A stretch of 64,000 nt of DNA. Origin: DATATB01 sp036268995 (GTDB lineage Bacteria > Planctomycetota > Planctomycetia > Pirellulales > PNKZ01). Below are positions 48,907-58,270 of this stretch, piece by piece (the stretch's first letter is position 1; the number at the start of each line of letters is the position of its first letter). Under the pieces are notes generated by a model, which saw only the letters and a program-made list of their open reading frames with translations, was not told the origin of the DNA and did not search any database. The position numbers and the translations under genes are program-made. The DNA is taken from positions 74,433 to 138,432 of the forward strand of contig DATATB010000072.1 of assembly GCA_036268995.1 (NCBI GenBank). Direction: 5' to 3'.

Positions 48907-51057
48907 ATGAGCGTGTCGCCGCAGGTACGAGCATCACGCTGGTGTGCATGGCTGCTGGTGCAGGCCTGCATCTGCATCGTGCTGGCCGGCATTGCCCAGG
49001 CCGGTGGCGGACCGGAGAACGTGCTGCTGGTCGTCAACCGGCGCTCGTGGGCGTCGATCAGCGTCGCCAACCATTACATCGGCCTTCGCAATCTGCCGTC
49101 GGAAAACGTGCTGTACCTGGATTGGCCGAGCGCCATGGAGGGAACCGACATCGATACGTTTCGCCAACAGGTGCTGCGGCCGGTCCTGGCGGCCATCGAG
49201 CGCAGCGGGCTGGACGATCACATCGACTACGTCGTCTACTCGAGCGATTTTCCCTGTGCGATAGGCGGGGGCGGCGAAATGCAGGCGCTCAAGCTGCCCA
49301 ATTATCTCAACCCGGTCGGCTCGCTCACCGGCATGACCTACCTCTGGCCGCTTGTTTGGGGGCGACATCCGGATTGGGTGGCCCTGAACTCGAACCATTA
49401 CTTCCGCCCGGTGTACGCCACGCCGGGCGTGCCGGCAACGCATGCCTTTCGCAGTTGGTACGGCTGGGGCAATGACGGTGCCCTCTTGGACGCCGGCGGC
49501 CAGCATTACATGCTCTCGGCGACCCTGGCCGTGACCAGCGGACGCGGCAACTCGCTCGCCGAAGTCGTCGACTATCTCACGCGCAGCGCCCAAGCCGACG
49601 GCACGAGCCCCAAGGGCACAATTTACTTCGACGATACCAGCGATATCCGCTCGCAGTGCCGCAAGCCGGGATTTGCCGCGGCGGTGGACGAGCTTGCGCA
49701 GCTCGGCGTACGCGGCGAAATCGTGCCGGATGCAATCCCGCGGGCCCGACCCGACGTGCAGGGCGTCATGGCCGGTGTGGCCGATTTCTCATGGCCCAAA
49801 TCGCTCAGCCGGATTCTGCCCGGCGCGATTTGCGAACACCTCACGAGCACCGGCGGCGTGCTGAGCAATGATGCCGGGCAAACACCGTTGACTGAATGGC
49901 TGCGCTATGGCGCGGCCGGTTCGTCGGGCGCGGTCGTCGAACCGTATCTGGTCGAAGCCAAATTTCCTACGCCGCAAATGCACGTGCATTACGCGCGCGG
50001 TTCGAGCCTGGCCGAAGCCTACTACCAGGCGATCGCCGCGCCGTATCAACTGTTGATCGTGGGCGATCCGCTCTGCCAGCCTTGGGCCCGCCCGCCGCGG
50101 ATCACGATTACCGGCCTCGAGGCGGGCGAAACCGTCAGCGGCAAGCGAGCGATTCATGCGGCGGTGTCGCCCGCCAGCGCAGACCGGGTGCAGTGGTTTC
50201 TCGACGGCCATCGCATGGCCATCTCTACCCCCGGCGATCGGATCACGCTCGATAGCGGCACCCTGGCCGACGGTTATCATCAACTGCGAGCCGTGGCCGT
50301 CGACAATACCGACGTGGAAACGCAGGGCCGCGCGATCCTGCCGTTTATGGTCGACGCGCAGCATCGCCGGGTCGAGTTGACGGCCTCGACCCGCTCACCG
50401 CAATGGGACCAAACGCTGACGCTTTCCTGCCAGGCCGCGGGCGCCGCCCGCATCATCCTCGCTCAGCAAACGCGCGTGCTCGCGCAGGTTGCCGGAGAAC
50501 AGGCGTCAGTGGAAATCTCGCCGCAGTTACTGGGGCTAGGGCCCGTGCGGCTCGAGGCCCTGGCAACGTACGCGGGCGGGCGGCAGCCCGTGCGCTCGGT
50601 GCCGCTGGAGCTGAACATCGGGCCCGGCGAGTTTTGGCCGGCGGTTGACCTGCCACCCAAAGCGGCGTTGGTGCCGGGCTTCGACCTGGTGGTCGGCGAT
50701 GGCCCGTCGCAAGTGGTTCAAGGCATGCCGGCCCAGGACTGGATTACCAAGTATGGCGGCGCTGCCGGCGTGCCCTTCGCCATCAAGGGCGTGTTCCATG
50801 TCAAAACCGACGACGTGTATCAGTTTCAACTCCGATATTTCGGCTCGATCAAGTGCGAGGTTGACGGCCGGCAGTTGTTCGACGGCCGCAAGGGGGACTA
50901 CAGCGTGCAATACATCCCGGTGCCCTTGGCGGCCGGACTGCACCGCGTGCGGCTGTTCGGCACGCTCGGAGAATCGCCCACGCTCGGTTTGCAGTTTGGC
51001 AACCGCGGCGTGCAAGGCATCGGGCCCGAGTCGTTCATGCGGATCGTCGAGCCGTAG
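48907..51057 (+). CDS. Secreted TIGR03790-like protein with C-terminal PA14-like domain
   Basis: The 716-residue product starts at ATG 48907 with a signal peptide (WCAWLLVQACICIVLAGIAQA). Residues 40-400 read like the TIGR03790 family: NVLLVVNRRSWASISVANHYI, LRNLPSENVLYLDWP, DYVVYSSDFPCAIGG, then SSGAVVEPYLVEAKFPTPQMH and LLIVGDPLCQPWA. An Ig-like region follows (ITITGLEAGETVSGKRAIHA, VQWFLDGHRM), then a PA14-like beta domain near the C-terminus (FHVKTDDVYQFQLRYFGSIK to LQFGNRGVQ), a carbohydrate-binding type. The cellular role of the family is unknown. It follows the mutarotase-like gene by 7 bp and precedes tadA by 15 bp. Confidence 0.75.
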   Translation: MSVSPQVRASRWCAWLLVQACICIVLAGIAQAGGGPENVLLVVNRRSWASISVANHYIGLRNLPSENVLYLDWPSAMEGTDIDTFRQQVLRPVLAAIERSGLDDHIDYVVYSSDFPCAIGGGGEMQALKLPNYLNPVGSLTGMTYLWPLVWGRHPDWVALNSNHYFRPVYATPGVPATHAFRSWYGWGNDGALLDAGGQHYMLSATLAVTSGRGNSLAEVVDYLTRSAQADGTSPKGTIYFDDTSDIRSQCRKPGFAAAVDELAQLGVRGEIVPDAIPRARPDVQGVMAGVADFSWPKSLSRILPGAICEHLTSTGGVLSNDAGQTPLTEWLRYGAAGSSGAVVEPYLVEAKFPTPQMHVHYARGSSLAEAYYQAIAAPYQLLIVGDPLCQPWARPPRITITGLEAGETVSGKRAIHAAVSPASADRVQWFLDGHRMAISTPGDRITLDSGTLADGYHQLRAVAVDNTDVETQGRAILPFMVDAQHRRVELTASTRSPQWDQTLTLSCQAAGAARIILAQQTRVLAQVAGEQASVEISPQLLGLGPVRLEALATYAGGRQPVRSVPLELNIGPGEFWPAVDLPPKAALVPGFDLVVGDGPSQVVQGMPAQDWITKYGGAAGVPFAIKGVFHVKTDDVYQFQLRYFGSIKCEVDGRQLFDGRKGDYSVQYIPVPLAAGLHRVRLFGTLGESPTLGLQFGNRGVQGIGPESFMRIVEP

Positions 51058-51072
51058 GCAAGGAAACGAAGC

Positions 51073-51543
51073 GTGAACGATCCTGCACACGAGCATTTCA
51101 TGCGGCTGGCGCTGGCCGAGGCCCAGCGGGCGGCGGCCGAAGACGAGGTGCCGGTGGGAGCCGTGATCGTACACCAGCAGCGCGTTATCGCCTCGGCCCA
51201 CAACCAGCGCGAAAGCCTGCGTGATCCCACGGCCCATGCCGAGATGATCGCCATCACGCAAGCGGCCCAAGCGCTGGGAAGTTGGCGGCTGGAAGATTGT
51301 TGGCTCTACGTCACGCTCGAGCCGTGCCCGATGTGCGCCGGGGCGATTGTGCAGGCCCGAATTCCGTGGGTCGTCTACGGCGCCGCCGATCCCAAGGCCG
51401 GCGCCGTCGACAGCCTGTACCGGCTGTTGGACGACGCGCGGCTCAATCACCGCTGCCAGACCATCTCCGGCCTGCTGGCCGAGCCCTGCGGCGCGATTCT
51501 CAGCCAATACTTCCGCGCCAAGCGCGAGCTGGGGAAGAAGTAG
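51073..51543 (+). CDS. tadA: tRNA-specific adenosine deaminase (A34 to I34)
   Basis: TadA converts the wobble adenosine of tRNA-Arg(ACG) to inosine. The 156-residue product carries the zinc site of the deaminase fold: THAE-type TAHAEM (His55, proton-shuttling Glu57) and EPCPMCAGA (Cys85, Cys88), with the N-terminal RLALAEAQRAAAEDEVPVGA block. The start is GTG 51073, preceded by AAGGAAA. It is the last gene of a plus-strand run and converges with the minus-strand nuclease-like gene after 15 bp. A guanine deaminase or other cytidine-deaminase-fold enzyme is unlikely given these motifs. Confidence 0.94.
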   Translation: MNDPAHEHFMRLALAEAQRAAAEDEVPVGAVIVHQQRVIASAHNQRESLRDPTAHAEMIAITQAAQALGSWRLEDCWLYVTLEPCPMCAGAIVQARIPWVVYGAADPKAGAVDSLYRLLDDARLNHRCQTISGLLAEPCGAILSQYFRAKRELGKK

Positions 51544-51558
51544 GGGCGAGCCCCGTGC

Positions 51559-52515
51559 TCAGCGGTCGCCTTCGGGCCATCGGACCGTCAATCGGCTTGA
51601 CGCACGATCCAGTTCTAAGCGCCCGAATGGAACGTCGGGCAAAAGTGCAGGATCGAACGGACGGACCGGATTGGGGTGCAGCACGCCGAGCAATTTCCGT
51701 GGCTCGAACCCAATTCCGCACAGCAGCAGCCCGGAGATGGAGCTGCGCGCGAATCCGACGCCTTGCGTTGTGTCGGGCCGCAGGAACGCCGCGGCCTCCA
51801 GTCCGGTAACGTCACGAGTTTCGCCCACTTGCTGACCGGACGTGTCGATGTCCCACGCCATTGAAGGTTTGCCGACCAGAACGAAATTAACGGACCACTT
51901 TTCTGAGAAGTCCATCGCGGCGTACCCGTGGAACGTGCCAATGGCTAGCAGCGCCGGCCCATCGAGATCGGCGAACTGAGAAGCCTTTTCCTTGCATTTG
52001 GCGTGGATTGCCTCGGTCATGCCCATTGGGTTGCAGGGGGAAATGCCGGTCGCCAGATTCTTGACGCCGGTCTTCTTCTCCGCAGTAGAGATGCGGACAC
52101 AGGTCGCTTCGACATAAAAATGATTGTCGCCGACCGTGCAACGAAAATCCGGTCGACGGCAGCCGCCCGTTAAACTTTCATACGGTTCGACGGCCATGCC
52201 GTGGCGCTCGAGCAAACGCCGCACCCCGGCTTCCGTCAAGGCGGCTTCCTGGTCGGCATTCAGCAGCTTTTCCCAATTCCCGGGGTATTGAGGGTCGAAT
52301 CTCCTGAGCCATGCTCGATGCTCGATTGCCAGCGAGTTAGCCCACACGTTTGGCAGCAATTGGTCGCTTGGTATTTTTTCGATGTGACCGTCTTGCCAAA
52401 TAGTAACGGGAGTACCGGCTTGCCTGGCTCGCTCGATCACTTTCGCGGCTGCTTGCTGAAACGCTGCATCCGCGGCGGACGTCAGCCAGCGATGCTCATC
52501 ACTACCGTGGGCCAT
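51559..52515 (-). CDS. PD-(D/E)xK-nuclease-like protein coupled to a zeta-like kinase gene
   Basis: The 318-residue product is not a family I can name. Near residue 130 it has GGCRRPDFRCTVGDNHFYVEATCV, where PD and the following E-x-T look like the acidic core of a PD-(D/E)xK nuclease fold; a lysine in the usual place is not obvious, so catalysis is uncertain. The remainder shows no membrane segment or signal. Its ATG (52515) overlaps the TAA of the upstream zeta-like gene as TAATG, so the two are translationally coupled. A defence or toxin-antitoxin role is inferred from that pairing only. Confidence 0.65.
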   Translation of the reverse strand: MAHGSDEHRWLTSAADAAFQQAAAKVIERARQAGTPVTIWQDGHIEKIPSDQLLPNVWANSLAIEHRAWLRRFDPQYPGNWEKLLNADQEAALTEAGVRRLLERHGMAVEPYESLTGGCRRPDFRCTVGDNHFYVEATCVRISTAEKKTGVKNLATGISPCNPMGMTEAIHAKCKEKASQFADLDGPALLAIGTFHGYAAMDFSEKWSVNFVLVGKPSMAWDIDTSGQQVGETRDVTGLEAAAFLRPDTTQGVGFARSSISGLLLCGIGFEPRKLLGVLHPNPVRPFDPALLPDVPFGRLELDRASSRLTVRWPEGDR

Positions 52516-53149
52516 TATTCGGGCTCCTTCGAACTTTGCTCGATCTTGCGGTGCAGGCCGGCATCGATCAGGTCGAGCTGGCCATCAGTCTCCGTGGCAA
52601 TCAAACGCGGTGGGAGTTCAGATGCATCGTACAGCCAGCATGCGTCGGCCAGCGGTCGATAGAGACTAAACAAATTGAGAATACCAGACGCAAACCTTCT
52701 ACGAATGTCCGGCTCCGGCACATGGTGGCCGCCCTGCCGCACGCGATCCACCACGCGTGCCACGGCCAGATCGGGACTCGGCAGCCAAGAAAAAACAACT
52801 GCACTCGATAACCCCTGTTCTTCATGTCGGACAAGATGCGGACGTAGCTGCGGCCTGCCAACGTCGTCTCAAAACCAAAATCCCGTTTAATCTCGGCCAG
52901 CTCTCGAATTCTGGTCAGCAGCAGTCGGGCCGCGCGCACATTCTGCGTTTCCGGCGCAAACGGGGCCAAGCCAGCCGCGATGAGATCGGCGTTCAGGAAT
53001 TCACGGCAATCGACAAAGCGGGGCAGGAATTCCGTCGCGAATGTCGTTTTTCCGGCCCCGTTTGGGCCAGCAATCAGATATACGGTTGGCGGCCGCGCGT
53101 CTGCGGCAGCGCCAGGCGATCGCCGGTTCCTTGTTCGCTTTCGCGCCAT
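52515..53149 (-). pseudogene. Zeta-toxin-family kinase gene with a frameshift
   Basis: The N-terminal half (from ATG 53149) has a good Walker A (IAGPNGAGKTTFA), NADLIAAGLAPF and FGFETTLAGRSYV, the hallmarks of zeta-like P-loop kinases. Near 52787-52795 the frame breaks: the expected continuation WLPSPDLAVARVVDRVRQGG lies in the -1 frame and reaches a natural end at 52515, whereas the zero frame runs into unrelated residues and stops at 52601. The break sits at a run of six A on the plus strand (52790-52795), consistent with a one-base loss. It is either a real lesion, a homopolymer sequencing error, or a slippage site. Restoring one base gives a protein of about 211 residues. Confidence 0.75.
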
Positions 53150-53173
53150 GCACGTATTTCGGTTCTAACGTTG

Positions 53174-55033
53174 CTAATCCATCCGTGCCGACGGCTCCGG
53201 CGGTGCCATTCGATGGCCCAGCCCTTCCGGTCCGGTTACGCGGCGGCGGAGGCTTTCGACGCGGGCTTCGAGCTGCTCGAGGCGGTCGCGCCAGGCGTGG
53301 ATCTGGCGGCAACGCGTGTCGAGAGCGGAAAATAGCTCGGCCGTGACGGTCGGGTTTGCCCATTGCTGTTCGAGCACGACCAGCCCGCCGGCCAGGCCGC
53401 GGCGCAAGCGGGCCGAGAAAAACCACAAGAGCAGCCCGCACCAGAGCAGCAGGCACAATCCGGCGCCGAGAAAGAAATCGACCCCCAGCAGCGGTTCGGC
53501 ATGCGGAGCCAGGCCCAATTGCGGTGCCAGCCACGAGTCGTAGAAAAAATTGCGGCCGAAGCGATAGGCCAGCAAGGCGAGCATCAGCATCAGCGGCAGC
53601 TCGTAGCACCAGCGCACCAGCCAGCCGCTATGGCGGTCGGCCAGCCGCGCGATCAGGCGTTGCAGTTGGCCGCCGATCTGCTCGATGAGTTGGTTGCCCA
53701 GCGAGCCGGCCTCGCGCCCCAGTGCGTCGAGTTGGGTTTCCACCCGGCCCAGCGCCGCGTCGTTGGCATAGCCATCGACAATGATCGCCGCGGTGCGCAG
53801 TTCGGCGGCTTCCCAAGAAAAGCGGACGGCCCGGGCGGGGCTTTCGGTCGCCACGCGCTGCCGCGAGCGTTGGTGCCATTTGCGCCCGCCTTCGATCATG
53901 CCCCAGAGCGCCAACTGCGCCGGCGTGCGCACGCGTAGCAGCGCCGCGCCCGACAGGATGCCGCCGAGGCCCTGGTACGCCCGCAGCAGGCAGGCGAAAG
54001 GACTGAACCCCCAGCGGCCGGCAACTTCGCCGAGCAGGCGGTTTTCCCACGAGCGGCGGCTATGCGCGAGCTCTTCGCGGATTTGCCGCGCCAGTTGGGC
54101 GGCCAGTTGCGTGCGCTGCTCCTGGATGGCCGCGTCCAACAGGGCCACGGCCGGCAACGCCTGGTCGATGCGCTGGCGGCAAGCGGCCAAGGCGGCATCG
54201 GCCAGGTCGAGAAAATTGGCGCGCCGAATACGCCCGGCCGCGGCTCCGGCCAACTCGCGCGTCAGTAGGTCGACCAGCCGGCCGAAATCGCCGCGCGGCC
54301 CGACGCCCGCTTCCATGTCGCGCAGCGCCGACAGTGAATCGACAAACAGCAGCTCGCCGGCGCGGTAGTCGTTTTCCAGCAATCGCCGCCAGTCGGGCCG
54401 AATGTCGTCTTCCACGTCGGCATGCGTCTGCACAAACACCAGCCGCGCACCCACGGCCGCCCCCGCCAACTCCTCGGCCACGCACGCGCTGCGATACTTC
54501 TGCTGCGTCGTGGTCACCAGCAGCACGTCGCAATGCGGCAGCAAGTGCCGCAGCCGCGCCAGATTGGTATCCCGGGCCTGGGCGTCTTCGGTCGTGTCGG
54601 GGTCGGGACAGTCGAGGATCACGAGGTCGCGCAGCAGCGGGATATCGCGCTGCACAAGCTGCACGCTGGCCGGGTCGAGGCCCAGCAGTTGCGGAGTCAC
54701 TTCGGGGCGGCAGATGAGCACGGGCTCGCGCGTGGTGGGCCGCGCGCGGCCGGCCGGCGTGACAACTCCGCCCACCAGCGCGTTCACGAGCGAACTTTTT
54801 CCGGTGCCCGTGCCGCCCAGCGTGGCCACGACCAGTGGCGCCTCGAGCCGCACGCGCAGCGTATCGACCCGCTCGGCCCAGAGCTTGATGAGCGCGCGGC
54901 ACTGCCGCGCCGGCGACCAGTCGGGCGCGTCGGTGGCCCAAGCCCGCACCTCTTCGACCAGGGCTTGCACCTCGGCCAGCATCTCCAGGTGCGCGAGTTC
55001 GGCCGGTGGCACGGTGGGCAAAGCCGGCGGCAA
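53174..55033 (-). CDS. Membrane-associated GTPase of the dynamin/YfjP-like group
   Basis: The protein of about 619 residues (TTG 55033; GTG or ATG starts within the first 20 residues are possible) has a P-loop GGTGTGKSSLVNAL (73-86), a switch-like RARPTTREP, LVILDCPDPDTTE at the G3 position and VFVQTHADVEDD at G4. G3 reads DCPD instead of DxxG and G4 reads THAD instead of NKxD, so nucleotide specificity may differ from classic GTPases. Two hydrophobic segments near residues 490-560 (YELPLMLMLALLAY; FFLGAGLCLLLWCGLLLWFF) suggest membrane insertion, and a basic C-terminal helix follows. It lies between the zeta-like gene and a pseudouridine synthase gene. Confidence 0.75.
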   Translation of the reverse strand: MPPALPTVPPAELAHLEMLAEVQALVEEVRAWATDAPDWSPARQCRALIKLWAERVDTLRVRLEAPLVVATLGGTGTGKSSLVNALVGGVVTPAGRARPTTREPVLICRPEVTPQLLGLDPASVQLVQRDIPLLRDLVILDCPDPDTTEDAQARDTNLARLRHLLPHCDVLLVTTTQQKYRSACVAEELAGAAVGARLVFVQTHADVEDDIRPDWRRLLENDYRAGELLFVDSLSALRDMEAGVGPRGDFGRLVDLLTRELAGAAAGRIRRANFLDLADAALAACRQRIDQALPAVALLDAAIQEQRTQLAAQLARQIREELAHSRRSWENRLLGEVAGRWGFSPFACLLRAYQGLGGILSGAALLRVRTPAQLALWGMIEGGRKWHQRSRQRVATESPARAVRFSWEAAELRTAAIIVDGYANDAALGRVETQLDALGREAGSLGNQLIEQIGGQLQRLIARLADRHSGWLVRWCYELPLMLMLALLAYRFGRNFFYDSWLAPQLGLAPHAEPLLGVDFFLGAGLCLLLWCGLLLWFFSARLRRGLAGGLVVLEQQWANPTVTAELFSALDTRCRQIHAWRDRLEQLEARVESLRRRVTGPEGLGHRMAPPEPSARMD

Positions 55034-55230
55034 GCCGGCCCCAAAAGGGGTTGGCAGTCAGTAAAGTCTTGCGGCAATTGTGGCCCGCCGCGGGGCTGTT
55101 ACCATCTATCATAGTTGCCATCGCGCGGCCCCGACAGCCGGCACCGGACAGCCGGTCCTGTCGCCCGCGGCATCGGCGAACCATACCGACGAGCGTCGAC
55201 AAGGATTTGCGCGAGCTTAAAAAGACCACG

Positions 55231-56226
55231 ATGAAGCCGAGTGCGCAGATCTTTCATGTTGCGGCCGAGCAGGCCAACCAGACGCTCGCCACGGCCTTGA
55301 GGGCCTGGCTGCCGCAGGGCCTTTCGTGGTCGGACGTGCGCCGCCTGGTGCGTGGCCGGCAGGTGCAGATCAACGGCAACCTATGCCTCGATGCCGGGCG
55401 GCGGCTCAAGCTGCGCGAGGTCGTGCGCGTGTTGCCGCATCCGGCCGCTCCGCCGGCGCGCGAAGACGACGTCCGCATTCGCTATCTCGATCCGCACCTG
55501 GTCGTGGTCGAAAAGCCGGCCGGCATGACCAGCGTGCGGCATGCCGAGGAGCAGAACTGGCCGGCTAAGCGCAAGCAACTGCAACCGACCCTTGAAGATC
55601 TGCTGCCGCGCATCATCGCCAAAAAGCTCGGCCGCCCCTCTGGCCACGGCCCACGACAGGCGGCACGCACTCCGCCGGTGCGGCCCGTGCATCGTTTGGA
55701 TCGCGAGACCAGCGGGCTGATGGTCTTTGCCCGCACGGTGCCGGCCGAGCGGCACTTGGGCGAGCAGTTTCGCGAGCATACCACCGGCCGCAGCTACCTG
55801 GCCATCGTCGTGGGTCATATCGCGGCCCAGACCATCGAATCGCAACTCGTGCGCGATCGGGGCGATGGCCGGCGCGGCAGCACGCGCGAGCCGGGCGTCG
55901 GCAAGCGGGCCGTGACGCACATCGAGCCGCTGGAAGAGCTGGCCGGCTACACGTTCGTCCGCTGCCGGCTCGAAACCGGCCGCACCCACCAGATTCGCAT
56001 TCACCTGGCCGAAGCCGGCCATCCGATCTGCGGCGAAAAAGTCTACATCAAGCCCCTGCGCGGCCCCGCCATGGCCGATCCCAGCGGCGCCCCGCGCGTC
56101 GCCTTGCACGCCGCGCAATTAAGCCTCGTCCATCCCACCTCCGGCCGCACGTTGACCTACGAAATGCCTTTGCCGGACGACCTCGCGCGGTTTCTCAATC
56201 GATTGAGGGGGCAGACGTCCGACTGA
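55231..56226 (+). CDS. RluA family pseudouridine synthase
   Basis: The 331-residue enzyme starts at ATG 55231 and opens with an S4-like RNA-binding segment (LSWSDVRRLVRGRQVQINGN). The catalytic block HRLDRETSGLMVFAR holds the conserved aspartate, and RCRLETGRTHQIRIHLAEAG is the second signature. RluA-type enzymes isomerise uridines in 23S rRNA or tRNA; the exact target cannot be read from sequence. It is divergent from the GTPase gene over about 200 bp; the leader shows only weak ribosome binding signals. Confidence 0.92.
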   Translation: MKPSAQIFHVAAEQANQTLATALRAWLPQGLSWSDVRRLVRGRQVQINGNLCLDAGRRLKLREVVRVLPHPAAPPAREDDVRIRYLDPHLVVVEKPAGMTSVRHAEEQNWPAKRKQLQPTLEDLLPRIIAKKLGRPSGHGPRQAARTPPVRPVHRLDRETSGLMVFARTVPAERHLGEQFREHTTGRSYLAIVVGHIAAQTIESQLVRDRGDGRRGSTREPGVGKRAVTHIEPLEELAGYTFVRCRLETGRTHQIRIHLAEAGHPICGEKVYIKPLRGPAMADPSGAPRVALHAAQLSLVHPTSGRTLTYEMPLPDDLARFLNRLRGQTSD

Positions 56227-56331
56227 ATTGCCTGACGTTGCAAGTGTCAATTCCTGACACGATAATCGTGGGCGGTGTGCGCCATCGCAGCGCTGACGTT
56301 CGCTCGACAGAGAATGAAAAGGGACGCCCCT

Positions 56332-58194
56332 ATGCAGCGGACTCGGATATTCATGAACCGCTTTTCGCACATGGGGCGACGTATCAGAACTTGGGCCGCG
56401 GTGTTCGCATGGGCAATCATGGCCGCTTCGACGCTGCCCTCGATAACGTACGGCCAGGCGGGTTCTGATTCGATCACTCCGGTGGTCATTGACAACGTTA
56501 AACGCGCGACGGTTTTGGTGCGCGTGCAGGCGGATGGCGCTCAGCAAAGCGGATCTGGCTTCGTCATCGCGATTAATGACGGCGAAGCCTTGATTGTTAC
56601 CAATAGTCACGTCGTCACTCCGCCCAAGCTCGTCGTGGTGCGCAAGAGTCGCAGCAGAGTTCGACCCAAAATTTATGTCTCGGTTCAAGAACTGAAGAAC
56701 GTCACCGCCTCCGTCGTATTTCATAGCGGGACCAAGGATGAGCATTCTGCCAAGGCAGAGATCCTGGCCGCCGATGAGAAGGAAGATTTGGCAGTGCTGC
56801 GCGTGACAACAGTGCCGACCGCAGCCGCGCACGCGATCGACTACTCGAATTCGCCGACGCTCTTCGAGACCATGCCGGTCTTTACTTTTGGATTTCCGTT
56901 TGGAGACGCCCTGAAGACCTCGAATGCGAGCCCATCGATCACGGTCGGCCGCGCGTCGATTTCGAGCCTGCGCCGTGGTGATGATGGCGAATTGGCTATC
57001 GTGCAAATTGATGGCAACCTGAACCCTGGCAATAGCGGCGGGCCGATGGTCGACGCGCGTGGTCGCTTGATCGGCGTGGCCGTGGCCACGATCCGTGACG
57101 GGCAAGGGATTGGCCTGGCCATCCCCAGCGCCCGGCTCATGCTCATGTTGGCAGGTCAGCTCGGCGATTGCCGCATGAATATCGAGAAGGCAGCGGCTGA
57201 CGAAGTTGTGGTGCACGCCGAAGTTGACTTAATCGATCCCATGAAACGGCTGGGCCCCGTCCGCTTGCATTATCTGGTCGCCGATTCCACTAATCCCCCG
57301 CGCGACGGCGATCCGCTCGAGCATCGCGCCGGCTGCAAAACCACGAGTCTGACCGTGCACGGTTCATCGGCTAAGGTGGATTTGCCTTTGAAACTCACCC
57401 GCGGCGAAACGATCTACGCCCAGGCCGAGTGCCTGGGCGCCAGCGGCAAGCAGCTACTGAGTTCGATCGAATCGAGCAAGCTCGACGGCGGTCCCTCGCC
57501 AGCTTCCCCCTCGACGCCCACGTCCCCGTCCGAAACGGCGGTCACGGCCAACTCGGTCCGTTCGATTTCCGAATACCTGAAGGGCGGCCGGTTCGTGCCG
57601 TTGCCGATCGACAAGGTTGCCACGGTCATCAGCACGCGCGGCATGTTTTATCACGAGGGATTCGCCCACGAGCGTCTGCTGTTTGCAGACTGGTCTCCCA
57701 AGGTGGTCGACGGCGTACCGTTTTTGCTCGTGGATCCTCGGGGAGATGAAGTATGTAACGTGATCATGCTGCACTGCAATCAAGGAGGCGTGCCGCCTCG
57801 TATGCCTCGTAGCGTCACACTGCCTTGCGGAAAGGCAGCCCGCGCGATCCATTTGCTCAGCGGGATCAGCGGCTGGGGATTTCCGGTCGGGCAAAAGGAT
57901 TCGGAGTCGATGATCGTGCGCATCAATTACAGCGACGGTAAATCAGAGGAGCACCGTCTGCTCAACGGCGTGCACTTCGCCGACTATGTCAGACGCATTG
58001 ACGTGCCGGAATCGAAATACGCCCTTGAGCTCGAGGGTGGCCGACAGGTCCGCTACCTCGCCATCAAACCCGAACGCGAGACTCCGATCGAAACGATCGA
58101 ATTCGATAAAGGTTCGGACGACACGGCGCCCATCGTCTTCGCAGTAACCGTGGAAACGACTACCGAGTCGACATCGAAAGCGCCGCACCGGTAG
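56332..58194 (+). CDS. Secreted trypsin-like serine protease with C-terminal extension
   Basis: From ATG 56332, behind AAGGGA, the 620-residue product has a signal peptide (RTWAAVFAWAIMAASTLPSI). Residues about 50-260 are a trypsin/HtrA-like domain with all three catalytic residues: His93 in IVTNSHVV, Asp152 in KEDLAVL and Ser235 in NPGNSGGPMV. No PDZ domain is evident; instead a beta-rich region follows (VVHAEVDLIDPMKRLGPVRL), then a Ser/Pro-rich linker, then a further domain (KGGRFVPLPIDKVATVIS, VRRIDVPESKYALELEGG) that may bind carbohydrate or protein. A periplasmic or surface protease is likely. An alternative start at ATG 56314 would add six residues. Confidence 0.85.
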   Translation: MQRTRIFMNRFSHMGRRIRTWAAVFAWAIMAASTLPSITYGQAGSDSITPVVIDNVKRATVLVRVQADGAQQSGSGFVIAINDGEALIVTNSHVVTPPKLVVVRKSRSRVRPKIYVSVQELKNVTASVVFHSGTKDEHSAKAEILAADEKEDLAVLRVTTVPTAAAHAIDYSNSPTLFETMPVFTFGFPFGDALKTSNASPSITVGRASISSLRRGDDGELAIVQIDGNLNPGNSGGPMVDARGRLIGVAVATIRDGQGIGLAIPSARLMLMLAGQLGDCRMNIEKAAADEVVVHAEVDLIDPMKRLGPVRLHYLVADSTNPPRDGDPLEHRAGCKTTSLTVHGSSAKVDLPLKLTRGETIYAQAECLGASGKQLLSSIESSKLDGGPSPASPSTPTSPSETAVTANSVRSISEYLKGGRFVPLPIDKVATVISTRGMFYHEGFAHERLLFADWSPKVVDGVPFLLVDPRGDEVCNVIMLHCNQGGVPPRMPRSVTLPCGKAARAIHLLSGISGWGFPVGQKDSESMIVRINYSDGKSEEHRLLNGVHFADYVRRIDVPESKYALELEGGRQVRYLAIKPERETPIETIEFDKGSDDTAPIVFAVTVETTTESTSKAPHR

Positions 58195-58270
58195 CCGATC
58201 CGACCCGGTTCCGACCGTGTCACTTCAGACGATCCTCCGTGGCGCGCCAACGCGTTCCATTCAATACTCC

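Noticed and set aside
52787..52796. Programmed -1 frameshift at the T-run of the zeta-like gene
   Set aside because: The context is G TTT TTT on the coding strand, which does not allow clean re-pairing in the P site, and the expected family sequence needs one extra base at this point. A one-base loss or read error is more likely, so it was listed as a frameshifted gene.
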